20,275 nucleotides of DNA from CAZKXU01 sp964556665 (GCA_964556665.1 CAZKXU010000065.1:1-20275), one strand, 5' to 3'; numbered from the stretch's first letter, positions 8,001 through 15,582 are shown. The notes: generated by a model not told the origin, from the letters alone. A program made the numbers and translations.

Positions 8001-10432
8001 AGCGGATGTCCGAGGCGAAGATGACCAACTCCAAGTTCACAAAGAATCTCCGCTGCTGTATATGCTTTCGAGCCTTCCGGAAATAGTTCGAGTACCTCCT
8101 GAACACTTAAATTAAGAATCTCATCACAGTTTTTTCCTTTAAAGCGCACCTCAAGAACGGCAGGTAAAAAGCGCTTGCCAAGGCAGGTTTCACAGCGCAC
8201 AAAAACATCACTAAGAAACTGCATCTCCTCCCTCAGCGCCCCGGCGCCTTTACATGACGGGCAGCGGCCTGCATCTACATTAAATGAAAAGTAAGATCTG
8301 GAAAAACTAAGCTCTTTTGCTTTATCAGTAGAGGCAAGCGCATCACGCACCTCATCCCAGATCTTAGAATATGTAGCTATATTAGCGCGCGGCGTCTTAG
8401 AGAGCGGAGATTGATCAACCAGGAGAAGCTTGTCGATATTTTCAAATCCAGAAACTTCGGGAATCTCCTGATCGCTCCTGATACTTTGCGCATCATAGGC
8501 GCGCTTAAGAATCTGATTAACTAATGTACTTTTACCGCTGCCGGAAACTCCGCTTAAGCAGACAAAAGCCTGTAATGGAATATCAATATTAATATTTTTA
8601 AGATTTCTGATATTGGCATTTCGAATTGAGAGCTTAGGGCCATCAGATTTAATTTTCTTAACCGGAGTCGGCAGAGTGATTTTAATTCCCGGCCAACTAG
8701 CCTGTGCTCCGTTCCAGACAACTTCTCCTCCGCACTTTCCGGCCTGAGGTCCAAGTTCGATAATTTGATCAGCCGCTGCTATGCAATCAAGATCATGCTC
8801 TACCATCATTACTGAGTTTCCGCGATTATGCAGCAGCCTAATCGAAGTCAATAATCTCTCTGTATCGCGTGGATGGAGGCCCACAGATGGCTCATCCAAA
8901 ACGAACTGTGTTGAGACAAGCTCACTGCCAAGAGCTCCAGCTAGATTAACACGCTGCGTTTCACCGCCGGATAATGTACGCGCCTGACGCTCTAGGGTTA
9001 AGTAGGAAAGCCCTAAATCTCTTAGGTAATAAAGGCGGGTTAATATCTCCTGCAACGTATCGGCAAGCTCTCGCGGAATCGAGGAGCCCTTCTCGGCTTT
9101 TACCTCGTGCAGCCAATCTGTTAACTCTGAAAGCTGCAGCCGCCAGATCTCTGATATGGTTTTGCCCTTGATACGAAAAGCCTGGGCCTCTCTCTTTAAA
9201 CGATTTCCAGCGCAGCTTGGACAGATTAACTCTGCGCGAAAACGGGAGAGAAAAACCCGTACATGCATCTTATAGATTTTCCGCTCAAGCCGCGCGAACC
9301 AGGGAAGTACTCCACGAAACTGGGCCGATTTATGATTAAAAAGGCTCTCCTTTTGCTTCGCTGTAAGCTTATACCAGGGCAGATCAAGTGGTATTTTCTC
9401 TTTCTCGCAAAATTTGGCTAGTTTTGTGCGCTGACCGCTCGCCGCTTTGCCGTTCCAACACTGCAATGCACCTTCTTTAATCGAAAGATTCTCATCAGGT
9501 ACGCACAGAGCCGCAGAAACCCTTAGAATTTTTCCAAAGCCTTTACACTCAGGACAAGCACCGGCAGGGTGGTTATAGGAGAATAAGGAGGGTTTAGGTA
9601 CACTAATTTTTACCCCTGAGAGACTGCAGCCAAATTGACGCTGGAACTCATACTGCTGCACTCCGGCGGCGGATCTCCTCTTCTCCTCACCAAGAATAAG
9701 GTGTGCCGCTCCTGCATGGCGATCCGGTCTGAGCTCGATGACAACTAGTGAATCCTCGCCAAGTAAAAAGGCCTGTTCCGAGGACTCTTTTAGTCTCTTT
9801 AAGTTGATACCTGTGCCTTTACAACGATCGACTACCACCAGGATTTTATCATTACTATCCGGGCGATCCTCTATGTCTAAAATACTGCCGCTTTTAATTG
9901 AAAAATGGCGCGCGTACCCGGCGGCCTTTATCTTATCAAGCTTCTCTAGAGGGACTGCTGCGCATATAAGAAAAGTTGAATCACTCCTGATCTTACCCCT
10001 CTTTTCAATGAAGCGAGAGATCTTTTCACCATCATTTGATTCAAAATCAACACCACAGCTAGGACAGACAGGCTTTGCTAAGTTGCTCCACAAAATTTTT
10101 AGATAGTCATTGATATTGGTCATCGATCCGACCGTAGAGCGAGCATTGTGTACACGTGTGCGCTGTTGAATCGCTATCGCCGGTCGAACATTTTCGATCC
10201 GATCTAGATCAGGCTTCTGGACCTTATCAAAAAACTGTCTAGTATAAGTGGAAAACGTCTCGATATACCGTCTCTGACCCTCGGCATAGACGGTATCAAA
10301 AGCAAGGGAGCTTTTACCGGAACCGGAAAGCCCAGTCAGAACCACCAATGCATCATGCGGGATCTCAATTGTAAGATCTTTAAGATTATTCTGGCGGGCA
10401 TGTTCTATGAGTAATGAAGGCCTCTTTGACAC
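5087..10432 (-). CDS. uvrA: Double-length UvrA excinuclease subunit with four ABC ATPase sites
   Basis: UvrA finds DNA damage and loads UvrB in nucleotide excision repair. Normal UvrA is about 940 residues with two ATPase sites; this 1781-residue protein is two UvrAs end to end. Walker A sites: 34-42, 628-636, 997-1005 and 1485-1493 (GxSGxGKSS/T). Signatures: LSGGE at 487-491, 814-818 and 1676-1680, but LSNGE at 1336-1340. Walker B DEP motifs lie near 513, 840, 1362 and 1703. Zinc-binding Cys pairs include 123/126, 293/296, 404/407, 724/727, 747/750, 1216/1219, 1240/1243, 1255/1258, 1586/1589 and 1609/1612. The first finger of the second half is degenerate (C1086-P-K-H). A Ser-rich linker of about 60 residues (905-965) joins the halves. 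The halves differ throughout, so this is an old duplication, not an assembly artefact. Chlamydial UvrA has the same design and about the same length. The start is a GTG with no Shine-Dalgarno sequence, 6 nt from a -10 box. Confidence 0.96.
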   Translation of the reverse strand: MSKRPSLLIEHARQNNLKDLTIEIPHDALVVLTGLSGSGKSSLAFDTVYAEGQRRYIETFSTYTRQFFDKVQKPDLDRIENVRPAIAIQQRTRVHNARSTVGSMTNINDYLKILWSNLAKPVCPSCGVDFESNDGEKISRFIEKRGKIRSDSTFLICAAVPLEKLDKIKAAGYARHFSIKSGSILDIEDRPDSNDKILVVVDRCKGTGINLKRLKESSEQAFLLGEDSLVVIELRPDRHAGAAHLILGEEKRRSAAGVQQYEFQRQFGCSLSGVKISVPKPSLFSYNHPAGACPECKGFGKILRVSAALCVPDENLSIKEGALQCWNGKAASGQRTKLAKFCEKEKIPLDLPWYKLTAKQKESLFNHKSAQFRGVLPWFARLERKIYKMHVRVFLSRFRAELICPSCAGNRLKREAQAFRIKGKTISEIWRLQLSELTDWLHEVKAEKGSSIPRELADTLQEILTRLYYLRDLGLSYLTLERQARTLSGGETQRVNLAGALGSELVSTQFVLDEPSVGLHPRDTERLLTSIRLLHNRGNSVMMVEHDLDCIAAADQIIELGPQAGKCGGEVVWNGAQASWPGIKITLPTPVKKIKSDGPKLSIRNANIRNLKNINIDIPLQAFVCLSGVSGSGKSTLVNQILKRAYDAQSIRSDQEIPEVSGFENIDKLLLVDQSPLSKTPRANIATYSKIWDEVRDALASTDKAKELSFSRSYFSFNVDAGRCPSCKGAGALREEMQFLSDVFVRCETCLGKRFLPAVLEVRFKGKNCDEILNLSVQEVLELFPEGSKAYTAAEILCELGVGHLRLGHPLSELSGGEAQRLKLVPYIAESSGKTLLIFDEPTTGLHLHDVENLIRLLRKLCQRGHTVLCVEHNLSLILASDWIIDLGPEGGADGGRVLKEGTPHQFLNDSNGASYTARYLKEYVKRAAESVQRMKSSVSSSQPALNRAMPLEVLETKSKKEVAAEVKSLEIKGAREHNLKNLDLKIPLNKVVALTGVSGSGKSTIAKDIIYAEGQRRYLDCLSPYARQFIEELKKPDIESIKNIAPTICVYQHTYQPGHLSTVATMSEIYNFLRLLYAKLGEQFCPKHPQERISPLSTEEIAKRVKSVGVPSLRVLAPVIKMKKGEHKAVFERARALEITEVRVDGSFAPPRLFEEGLSKGKPHNIDFVVGRFNPKTMDLAVIQDCTTQAIALGAGTLVVHTANSETIYSTERTCSKCQTGFFKPDPEDLSFNSKRGACKSCSGRGVVESGVVCADCNGARINAIGRNIRLNGLNIFEATKLKAAALKLFLETLKFDTHMSALAAPVLRELFARLDTLLNFGLDYIGLERSCSSLSNGELQRLRLATAIGSPLSGVIYIFDEPSVGLHPTENAKVLAKLHDLKASNNSVIIIEHDAQAIMSADHVVEIGPGGGGHGGQIVFNDNISKFKKSSTLTARAMREELNVEAATPAKVSESLTIKNGSANNIVNLNISLPLNQLLVVRGVSGAGKSSLVHSIIADTISLGKVKKEGRAWIHNNCEVGSSIELARVLYVDQKPIGISSRSTPASYLGVWDEVRKIFANTVEAKSRGWGNGFFSYNTGKGRCSVCKGLGIIRLEMSFLADAESICESCGGVRFGDDANSVRYLGINISEALALTFEEAKLKFANHRRIYHSLHLACELGLGYLALGQSSASLSGGEAQRLKLVTELDSTAAGHTLYVLDEPSTGLHKLDVAKLIRTLRQLVAKGNSVIVIEHDEDIIAHADYIVEMGPGAGEQGGRIVYHGTHKHKGETKHDSMAAG

Positions 10433-10438
10433 TGCTTA

Positions 10439-10467
10439 AGAATAGTTAAGATGAGGAGGTAAGGCAA
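10439..10467 (-). promoter_or_regulatory. Sigma70-like promoter of uvrA
   Basis: On the minus strand: TTGCCT (10462-10467), a 17-bp spacer and TATTCT (10439-10444), ending 6 nt before the GTG at 10432. This predicts a leaderless or nearly leaderless uvrA mRNA. No LexA-like box is evident. Confidence 0.45.
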
Positions 10468-10485
10468 GGAAAGGGTATTTCAGCA

Positions 10486-10511
10486 AGTCCTTGTCTGTCA
10501 GGACAAGGACT
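10486..10511. terminator. Perfect 10-bp hairpin between the membrane-protein gene and uvrA
   Basis: AGTCCTTGTC (10486-10495) pairs perfectly with GACAAGGACT (10502-10511) across a 6-nt loop. It begins 2 bp beyond the membrane-protein stop codon, the position of a terminator, but no U-tract follows on the minus strand. It would separate transcription of the upstream gene from uvrA. Confidence 0.45.
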
Positions 10512-10513
10512 AA

Positions 10514-11506
10514 CTATCTACCGATTAGCGTCCTGCGCTCATCATCACTAAGTTCAGATGTGATCCTATGCGACCTGGCGGTTGGGATAGAAGTAGTCGG
10601 TCTTCTTACAAGTTCCTTAACTTCTGATGCGCTAAAAACTGCAGCAAACTGTCTCGACCGATCGAGGGTTGTAATTTTTTCTACCTGATCGGAGAGTCTT
10701 GCTTCCTTTCTATCTGATCGGTTAAGGACCAGAGATAACTGCTCTCTGGTAGTCTCTTCTATTGTCATAAGAGCAAAACCGCCAAGGGCAGTCATAAAGT
10801 ACCAAATTGTTCCCAGAACAACTGCTAGCTTATAGTTGGTGATGATCTCCATCCCAAGCAAGGCATACATTACAAGCGTAAAGAGTAGGAGCAAGATAAC
10901 AAGTGCTATCCTGCGGCCCTGCAAAAGGTGCGCAGCAGTATTGATTGATTGAGTACCGGAAAAATGTGAAGTACATGCAACAAGCGGGGTGATCAGATAG
11001 CTGAGCCAAGTCTTAGTTGAAAGAGATAAACTCAAAAAAGTAAAAATTAAAAATAATAGGTTTGCTCCGGCAGTCTCCGGAAAGCGCTGCCTATAAGAAA
11101 CATAGCTAATATACAACGTAGTTGGAATTGCCAGGTAAATTGTCGTAGCAAAGAGCAAAACTAAAAGCGCAGTCGTTACCTTGCGTAAGGTAATTTCAAT
11201 GTCACTTATTATAGAGCTTCTTAGTCTGCCATTATACCAGATATCACGAAGTGGCAAGCAGAATGCAACTAAAAAAAACGGCACCGACAACAGCCAGTAG
11301 AGATATGGAGCAGCAATTTTTAGAATATCTGAATCTCGATCGAAGCGGGTAATTAGAGCTACACCTATACTGTTTAGCGCATCAAAGAGGGTCCAGGCAG
11401 CAAATCCAAAAAAAGCTGTAAAAGCCAGCATAAAGATATGGCCACGCCAAAGTGCGCGAAACGGAAAAATAAGTGATGCCCCTACAATAAACCGTCTTCG
11501 ACTCAT
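10514..11506 (-). CDS. Six-helix integral membrane protein of unknown function
   Basis: This 330-residue protein starts at ATG 11506; a TTG three codons upstream is possible but gives no better context. The first 22 residues are basic (MSRRRF...), fitting a cytoplasmic N-terminus. Six hydrophobic helices lie at about 23-43, 63-84, 110-135, 148-168, 199-220 and 226-248. A hydrophilic tail of about 80 residues follows, rich in Arg, Ser and Thr, probably cytoplasmic. I see no transporter, kinase or protease signature and do not recognise the family. It lies upstream of uvrA on the same strand but is separated from it by a perfect hairpin and a separate uvrA promoter, so the two are probably not one operon. 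It diverges from the secreted protease gene. Confidence 0.75.
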   Translation of the reverse strand: MSRRRFIVGASLIFPFRALWRGHIFMLAFTAFFGFAAWTLFDALNSIGVALITRFDRDSDILKIAAPYLYWLLSVPFFLVAFCLPLRDIWYNGRLRSSIISDIEITLRKVTTALLVLLFATTIYLAIPTTLYISYVSYRQRFPETAGANLLFLIFTFLSLSLSTKTWLSYLITPLVACTSHFSGTQSINTAAHLLQGRRIALVILLLLFTLVMYALLGMEIITNYKLAVVLGTIWYFMTALGGFALMTIEETTREQLSLVLNRSDRKEARLSDQVEKITTLDRSRQFAAVFSASEVKELVRRPTTSIPTARSHRITSELSDDERRTLIGR

Positions 11507-11550
11507 AAAATACAACTGTTGCCTAATACCTTTCGTTTAGTGTTATGCTA

Positions 11551-11616
11551 GTTTTTAGCTGAATAAAGCATCTATATGAGTATACCAAGCTATATCAATA
11601 AGTTACAGCTAAAAAC
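11551..11616. repeat. 11-bp inverted repeat between divergent genes
   Basis: GTTTTTAGCTG (11551-11561) and CAGCTAAAAAC (11606-11616) are exact reverse complements 44 bp apart. They lie in the divergent promoter region of the membrane-protein and protease genes. The spacing would suit a dimer-of-dimers or looping operator. Confidence 0.5.
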
Positions 11617-11642
11617 CTTGCCCTACTGGGACCGCGGGACGC

Positions 11643-11673
11643 GCCTGGGCAGTGCACAGCACTGCTACCAGGC
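11643..11673 (+). other. Strong GC-rich hairpin upstream of the secreted protease
   Basis: GCCTGGGCAGTGC (11643-11655) pairs with GCACTGC (11659-11665) and CCAGGC (11668-11673), leaving a 2-nt TA bulge and an ACA loop. It is the first of three consecutive hairpins ending at 11732. It lies upstream of the protease start, so it would form in the leader RNA, or in the DNA as a palindromic repeat. Confidence 0.6.
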
Positions 11674-11687
11674 AGCGTAAGATAAAT

Positions 11688-11732
11688 GCTTGCGAAGCAA
11701 GCTTCTACAAGTCCACGCGAAGCGTGGTCTTG
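11688..11732 (+). repeat. Two tandem GCGAAGC mini-hairpins
   Basis: GCTTGC-GAA-GCAAGC (11688-11702) and CCACGC-GAA-GCGTGG (11713-11727) are perfect 6-bp stems with the same GAA triloop. Flanking CAAG/CTTG (11708-11711 and 11729-11732) extends the second. Their shared core GCGAAGC lies at 11692-11698 and 11717-11723, exactly 25 bp apart. d(GCGAAGC) is known for forming an unusually stable DNA mini-hairpin. They overlap the first codons assigned to the protease. Confidence 0.65.
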
Positions 11733-12925
11733 CCCGCAACGAAGAGGCATATGTTAGTTTCGTATCCTTACTATTTCAGCAATTACAAATAGTGGCTGCT
11801 CTTTTAATATTATTTGGTGCTCCGATACGTTTCCTGCACGCAGAAGATCCATGCATAATCGTCCCTAGTGCAATTGAAAACGCTAGTTCGATCCGGGGCC
11901 TTAAGATTCGAAAGTCGGTCCCCTGCTTTCTACATAACAAGGAAGAGGTACGGTCATATCTACAGGATACTATCAGCACAAAGCTTCCTCCGGGAAAACT
12001 AAAACTAGAGGGGGAGGTATATAAGTCCCTTGGCATAGTCCCCGACACTTTTGACTATGAGCATGGAATTATCCGGTTATATCTTGAACAGCTAGGCGGC
12101 TATTACGACCCAGATAAAAAACATTTTGTCATGGCAGCCTGGATGCCTGCAGTAATGCAGAGCACGATTGCGGTACATGAATTAACGCATGCACTGCAGG
12201 ATCAGTACTACGATCTAGCCAATCTTATAGATCCCAAGCTTGATAACAGTGATGCCCTCTTAGCACGCTCAGCTCTAGTTGAGGGTGACGCCACTGCTGT
12301 AATGCTTGATTACACCCGACGATTAGTCGGCCAGGGGCCGCTTGCGAAGGAAAAAGATGTAAACTCTTTTATGATGCAGAATCTTATGGGAGCCTCTATG
12401 GTTGGAGGACTTAGAGATGTTCCGCAAAGTCTGCAATTCATACTGATCTTTCCATATACTAGCGGACTCCGTTTCGTACACAGTCTTTTAATCGGGAATG
12501 GTTATAAAAAAATTGATGCGGCATTTGAAAGAATCCCGCGCTCGACTGAAGAAATTCTCCACCCAGAGAAGTACATGCAGGAAAAAGCTGATTTTATAAT
12601 ACCAAAGGAATCAGAGCTTGCAAAAGAAGATGAGAAGATTATTTATCAGGACACTCTTGGCGAATTCGTAATCTCGACAATGTTAAGTATGTGCATGACC
12701 GACAAGGCCGCAGTAGCAGAGATCGCAGCAGGCTGGGGAGGAGATCGGATTGTAGTTACTGAAAGCAGCGGCGGCAAAAGAAGAATTACATGGAAGGCGC
12801 TCTGGGACACTCAAAAGGACGCGGATGAATTTGCTAAAGCGTATGCGGAGTGTTTGAAGAGCAAGTCATCAAAGGCATTATTTACTAGGACGGGATTAAC
12901 TACCCTTTTTGAGCTGTTGCCCTGA
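11690..12925 (+). CDS. Secreted HEXXH metallopeptidase-like protein
   Basis: From the TTG at 11690 the product is 411 residues. Residues of about 23-51 (hydrophobic, ending RFLHA before EDP) look like a signal peptide, so the mature protein is probably exported. The zinc motif is V-HELTH-ALQDQYYDL, with ligands His163 and His167 and catalytic Glu164. ALVEGDAT about 30 residues later supplies Glu198 as the likely third ligand, the gluzincin pattern. The rest is not recognised. The start is doubtful: the TTG lies inside a hairpin, has no clear Shine-Dalgarno site and gives an unusually long leader sequence. The only later start before the signal core is GTG 11792, which would leave a signal peptide without a basic N-region. 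A 23-codon ORF from ATG 11686 overlaps the start in another frame. A 12-bp hairpin follows the stop. Substrate unknown. Confidence 0.8.
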   Translation: MRSKLLQVHAKRGLARNEEAYVSFVSLLFQQLQIVAALLILFGAPIRFLHAEDPCIIVPSAIENASSIRGLKIRKSVPCFLHNKEEVRSYLQDTISTKLPPGKLKLEGEVYKSLGIVPDTFDYEHGIIRLYLEQLGGYYDPDKKHFVMAAWMPAVMQSTIAVHELTHALQDQYYDLANLIDPKLDNSDALLARSALVEGDATAVMLDYTRRLVGQGPLAKEKDVNSFMMQNLMGASMVGGLRDVPQSLQFILIFPYTSGLRFVHSLLIGNGYKKIDAAFERIPRSTEEILHPEKYMQEKADFIIPKESELAKEDEKIIYQDTLGEFVISTMLSMCMTDKAAVAEIAAGWGGDRIVVTESSGGKRRITWKALWDTQKDADEFAKAYAECLKSKSSKALFTRTGLTTLFELLP

Positions 12926-12973
12926 GTTGATGGGGTGGCTTTCAAACTTTTTACGGTGTTTTAGTAAATTAAC

Positions 12974-12999
12974 CTAAATCCGGCAGTTGCCGGATTTAG
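12974..12999. terminator. Perfect 12-bp hairpin between convergent genes
   Basis: CTAAATCCGGCA (12974-12985) and TGCCGGATTTAG (12988-12999) are exact complements. The element lies between the ends of the secreted protease (+) and the DUF4143-like ATPase (-). This suits a two-way terminator, although T-tracts are weak on both sides. A smaller CCTAG/CTAGG stem follows near 13003-13020. Confidence 0.65.
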
Positions 13000-13075
13000 T
13001 TCACCTAGTGCTCCTTCTAGGATTAACTAATTTTATCCAGAAGCTGTCGATCCGGAAGCACCAACATTACTACTG

Positions 13076-14284
13076 CTAAAACAGATGAGTCACCGGCACA
13101 ATCATTGTGCGACTATCAATCAGGTGTGATTCTAATTCATCTTCAACGGCAATAATAACTTTAGAATTCGCGTAGGCCCGGTAAAAACTAGTGATGGAGG
13201 CCATTAGTGAGCGGTTGATCCCGGATGATGAGGACAGAGCAATAAAGCCCATGATCCCTTCTGAAGATCTGACGCATAAAGGAATTTCGGAACCACCCCT
13301 TGTTTTGAAGCTGAAAAAAGTAGGGGTAATCCCAAGTTGATATTCAAACTGTGCACGAATATTCCGATAAAACAAGCCGAATCTTTGATCACCCAAATCT
13401 AAAGATTTCTCAGACAAAAACTGCTGCTCAAATTGATCTTCAAATAGAATCAGATATGATCTGCTAGCGTGACCTTCTATCGGAATTTTACGGACCAGGT
13501 AGATCGCTTCAAGCGCGTCTACCAGAGAATTTATCGTTTTTGCTGAAATCCCCGTTGTTCTTGTGAGGGGCTGGATCCTAAAAGGCTTAGTTCCAAGTTT
13601 GGAAATCGCTTTACAAAAGTGGAGCAGTTCTGATAAAGAGAGGGGAGTCTGATAAACTAGCCGTAGATCACGGTCCAAAATCGTTCTTATTATATCTTGT
13701 AATGTTCGCTCTCTATTCTTTACTTCTCTAATAAAGCATACTCCCGGCAGTCCTCCGCATTCAAAATATTTTTTATAGTCAGAGAAACGCCTATTATGTT
13801 CCGCTCTAGGAATACTGCTCAATGAAAATTTCGCCTGGTCCATCTGTCTTGGAACAAAGTCGGGCAGAGCGTCACTACGTAATTCAGACAATGTTAGCGG
13901 TAATAGCTCGACGGTTGCGATTCTTCCCGTCAGGGATTCTCTAATAGCTTTTCTGCTCGTAAATCGCACTGAACCGCTTAAGACAAATTGACCGGGCTTT
14001 TTGTTTCTCTGCACTTTCAACTTGAGGGCCGGGAATAGTGCCGGAACCAATTGAGCCTCATCAATCGCATTGAGAGAGCCCTTCATCTCATTAAGGAATA
14101 AAGCGGGATCTAATGTTGCAGTATGGAGTATTTTAAAGTCATCAAAACTATTATAGCTTCTGCAATACCTTTCCAAGAAAGTCGTTTTACCTACCTGACG
14201 ATGACCAAAGATTCCAACTAGTGGAGAAAAGCTGCACAGCTTATTAAAGGCTAAAAGTACATGCCTTGCACGGAAATGAGCCAT
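13076..14284 (-). CDS. AAA_14/DUF4143-type ATPase with decayed nuclease-like domain
   Basis: This 402-residue protein has a P-loop GHRQVGKTT (27-35), Walker B AIDEAQ (73-78), sensor-like SGS (103-105), the L-x-GR motif near 118-121 and the family's GGLPG at 177-181. A winged-helix-like segment follows (about 217-275). The C-terminal DUF4143 domain normally ends in a PD-(D/E)XK-like core, as in the neighbour at 15545-16741 (EVDFII ... IEVK). Here the matching positions read EIPL (333-336) and FIALS (347-351): the Asp, Glu and Lys are replaced by Pro, Ala and Ser. The ATPase half looks intact. The biological role of these proteins is unsettled; they are frequent, mobile accessory genes. The gene stands alone, with a promoter-like -35/-10 ending 7 nt before the ATG and no Shine-Dalgarno sequence. 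Confidence 0.85.
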   Translation of the reverse strand: MAHFRARHVLLAFNKLCSFSPLVGIFGHRQVGKTTFLERYCRSYNSFDDFKILHTATLDPALFLNEMKGSLNAIDEAQLVPALFPALKLKVQRNKKPGQFVLSGSVRFTSRKAIRESLTGRIATVELLPLTLSELRSDALPDFVPRQMDQAKFSLSSIPRAEHNRRFSDYKKYFECGGLPGVCFIREVKNRERTLQDIIRTILDRDLRLVYQTPLSLSELLHFCKAISKLGTKPFRIQPLTRTTGISAKTINSLVDALEAIYLVRKIPIEGHASRSYLILFEDQFEQQFLSEKSLDLGDQRFGLFYRNIRAQFEYQLGITPTFFSFKTRGGSEIPLCVRSSEGIMGFIALSSSSGINRSLMASITSFYRAYANSKVIIAVEDELESHLIDSRTMIVPVTHLF

Positions 14285-14291
14285 GCTATGT

Positions 14292-14320
14292 ATTTTGACA
14301 TACTATGTAAAAATAGGCAA
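14292..14320 (-). promoter_or_regulatory. Promoter of the first DUF4143-type ATPase gene
   Basis: On the minus strand: TTGCCT (14315-14320), a 17-bp spacer and CAAAAT (14292-14297), ending 7 nt before the ATG. A direct repeat, CTATGTA (14286-14292 and 14303-14309, 17 bp apart), overlaps it and may be an operator. The -10 match is weak. Confidence 0.4.
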
Positions 14321-14481
14321 GGTATTATCTAAATTTACATGTTAGCTGGTCGATTATAATGTGGCCAATAACCTAAGTCACCCAACGAATATCTTCGAAA
14401 TTTTCTTATATTCTCGTTTGTATCAATCACTTAGATTATGCAAATATATTTAATTGATTTTCTTGAGATAAAGAGCCTTCT

Positions 14482-14509
14482 TTGTTTAGCGCAGAACTTC
14501 AAATATACT
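14482..14509 (+). promoter_or_regulatory. Promoter of the SGNH-hydrolase gene
   Basis: TTGTTT (14482-14487), a 16-bp spacer and TATACT (14504-14509) end 7 nt before the ATG at 14517. This again implies a leaderless mRNA. No ribosome-binding site is visible. Confidence 0.5.
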
Positions 14510-14516
14510 GTGACAC

Positions 14517-15582
14517 ATGTTTCAAAGACTTGGATTACTATTAGTTGGACTTTTCACTGCACTGCTGGCAGTCGAAATCCTATTTCGGCTTACCGCATTT
14601 AAAGCAGGCGCCGAGCTGGCTTCAGATAGACCTAAACGGTATTATTTTCAGGAAAGCTCCTATTCAGCGCGAGACTACCACTATGCACGGCAGAAGCCTG
14701 AAGGTGTTTTTAGAATAATTGCCTTAGGAGACTCCTTCACATTCGGTGCTGGGCTGCAGATTGATGACTCCTATCCGAAAAGACTAGAGCGCTTACTCAA
14801 CCTCAACATCTCACAACCTAAAGTAGAGGTGTTAAACTTTGGCACACCTGGATATTCTACGAGAAACGAGGCTTCGTTCTTATCGAATGGCTTTGGGTAT
14901 TCTCCCGATCTGGTCATTCTCCAAATAACCTTAAACGATCCGGAGATAAAGCAGTATGTTCCTGCCGAGATGCATAGCATTAACTCAAAAGGTGCGGCCG
15001 TAGTAAAGGGCGGAATTTATGACTATTGGAAAAGCCTTGGATTTGTAGTTAGCAGGATAAAAAACACCGCCTCGCACCAAACATTCCTGAAATACTATAA
15101 GGACCTTTATAGATCTAATGAGACACTTAGTAACTTTAGAGGAGCATTGTCAGAGATAAAAAAATCCTGCACTGCTCGCTCAGTCAAGCTGGTAGCTGTT
15201 ATCTTTCCCCTATTTGACTTTCCTCTAGATCAAAATTACCCGTTCTTCGATGAGCATAAAATTATAAGTGAACTTTTACAGACACAGGAGACCCTTATCT
15301 TGATCTTTTTGATAGTTATCGAGGTATGGATAACATTAGATTGCAGGTCGAACCACGCCGCGACTCTCATCCTAACGAGATTGCAGAGCGCATTGCCGCA
15401 GAATCGATCTATAGATGGTTAGGCAATCAAAATTATGTACCCTCTCAGGTTATGGCAAATATAGTCAAAAGAAGGAGGTTAGGACCGACTACGTTGGTTA
15501 CAAAGAAGGTGGAATTAAAGTAGAGGTCTACCAGTTTGACCCGGCTAAGGCAGCGCCATCAAAAATTTCGCCGCTGGCATAG
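14517..15582 (+). pseudogene. SGNH/GDSL hydrolase gene broken by two frameshifts
   Basis: The first frame gives a membrane anchor (residues 5-23), the block I motif ALGDSFTFG with nucleophile Ser73, NFGTPGYST (block II, about 107-115) and ITLND (block III, Asn140). It loses sense near 15287. The catalytic Asp-His block (RRDSHPNEIAERIAAESIYRWL) continues in the frame one base back, and reading GDPYLDLFDSYRG before it restores a good protein. Restoring one G in the CAGGAGACC stretch would join the frames. Near 15470-15480, in an A/G-rich run, sense shifts again into EVRTDYVGYKEGGIKVEVYQ, which ends at TAG 15580-15582, overlapping the next gene's end by 38 bp. SGNH enzymes are esterases or acyltransferases, often acting on surface glycans. 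Two one-base losses mean either a recent pseudogene or sequencing error in purine runs. The promoter is intact. Confidence 0.8.

Noticed and set aside
5087..10432. UvrA duplication as an assembly error
   Set aside because: The two halves differ throughout in protein sequence and motifs, and share no long identical DNA.
10491..10688. A rightward ORF behind an AGGAGGT word near 10456
   Set aside because: It is antisense to the well-supported membrane-protein gene, has atypical composition, and its start falls within a hairpin.
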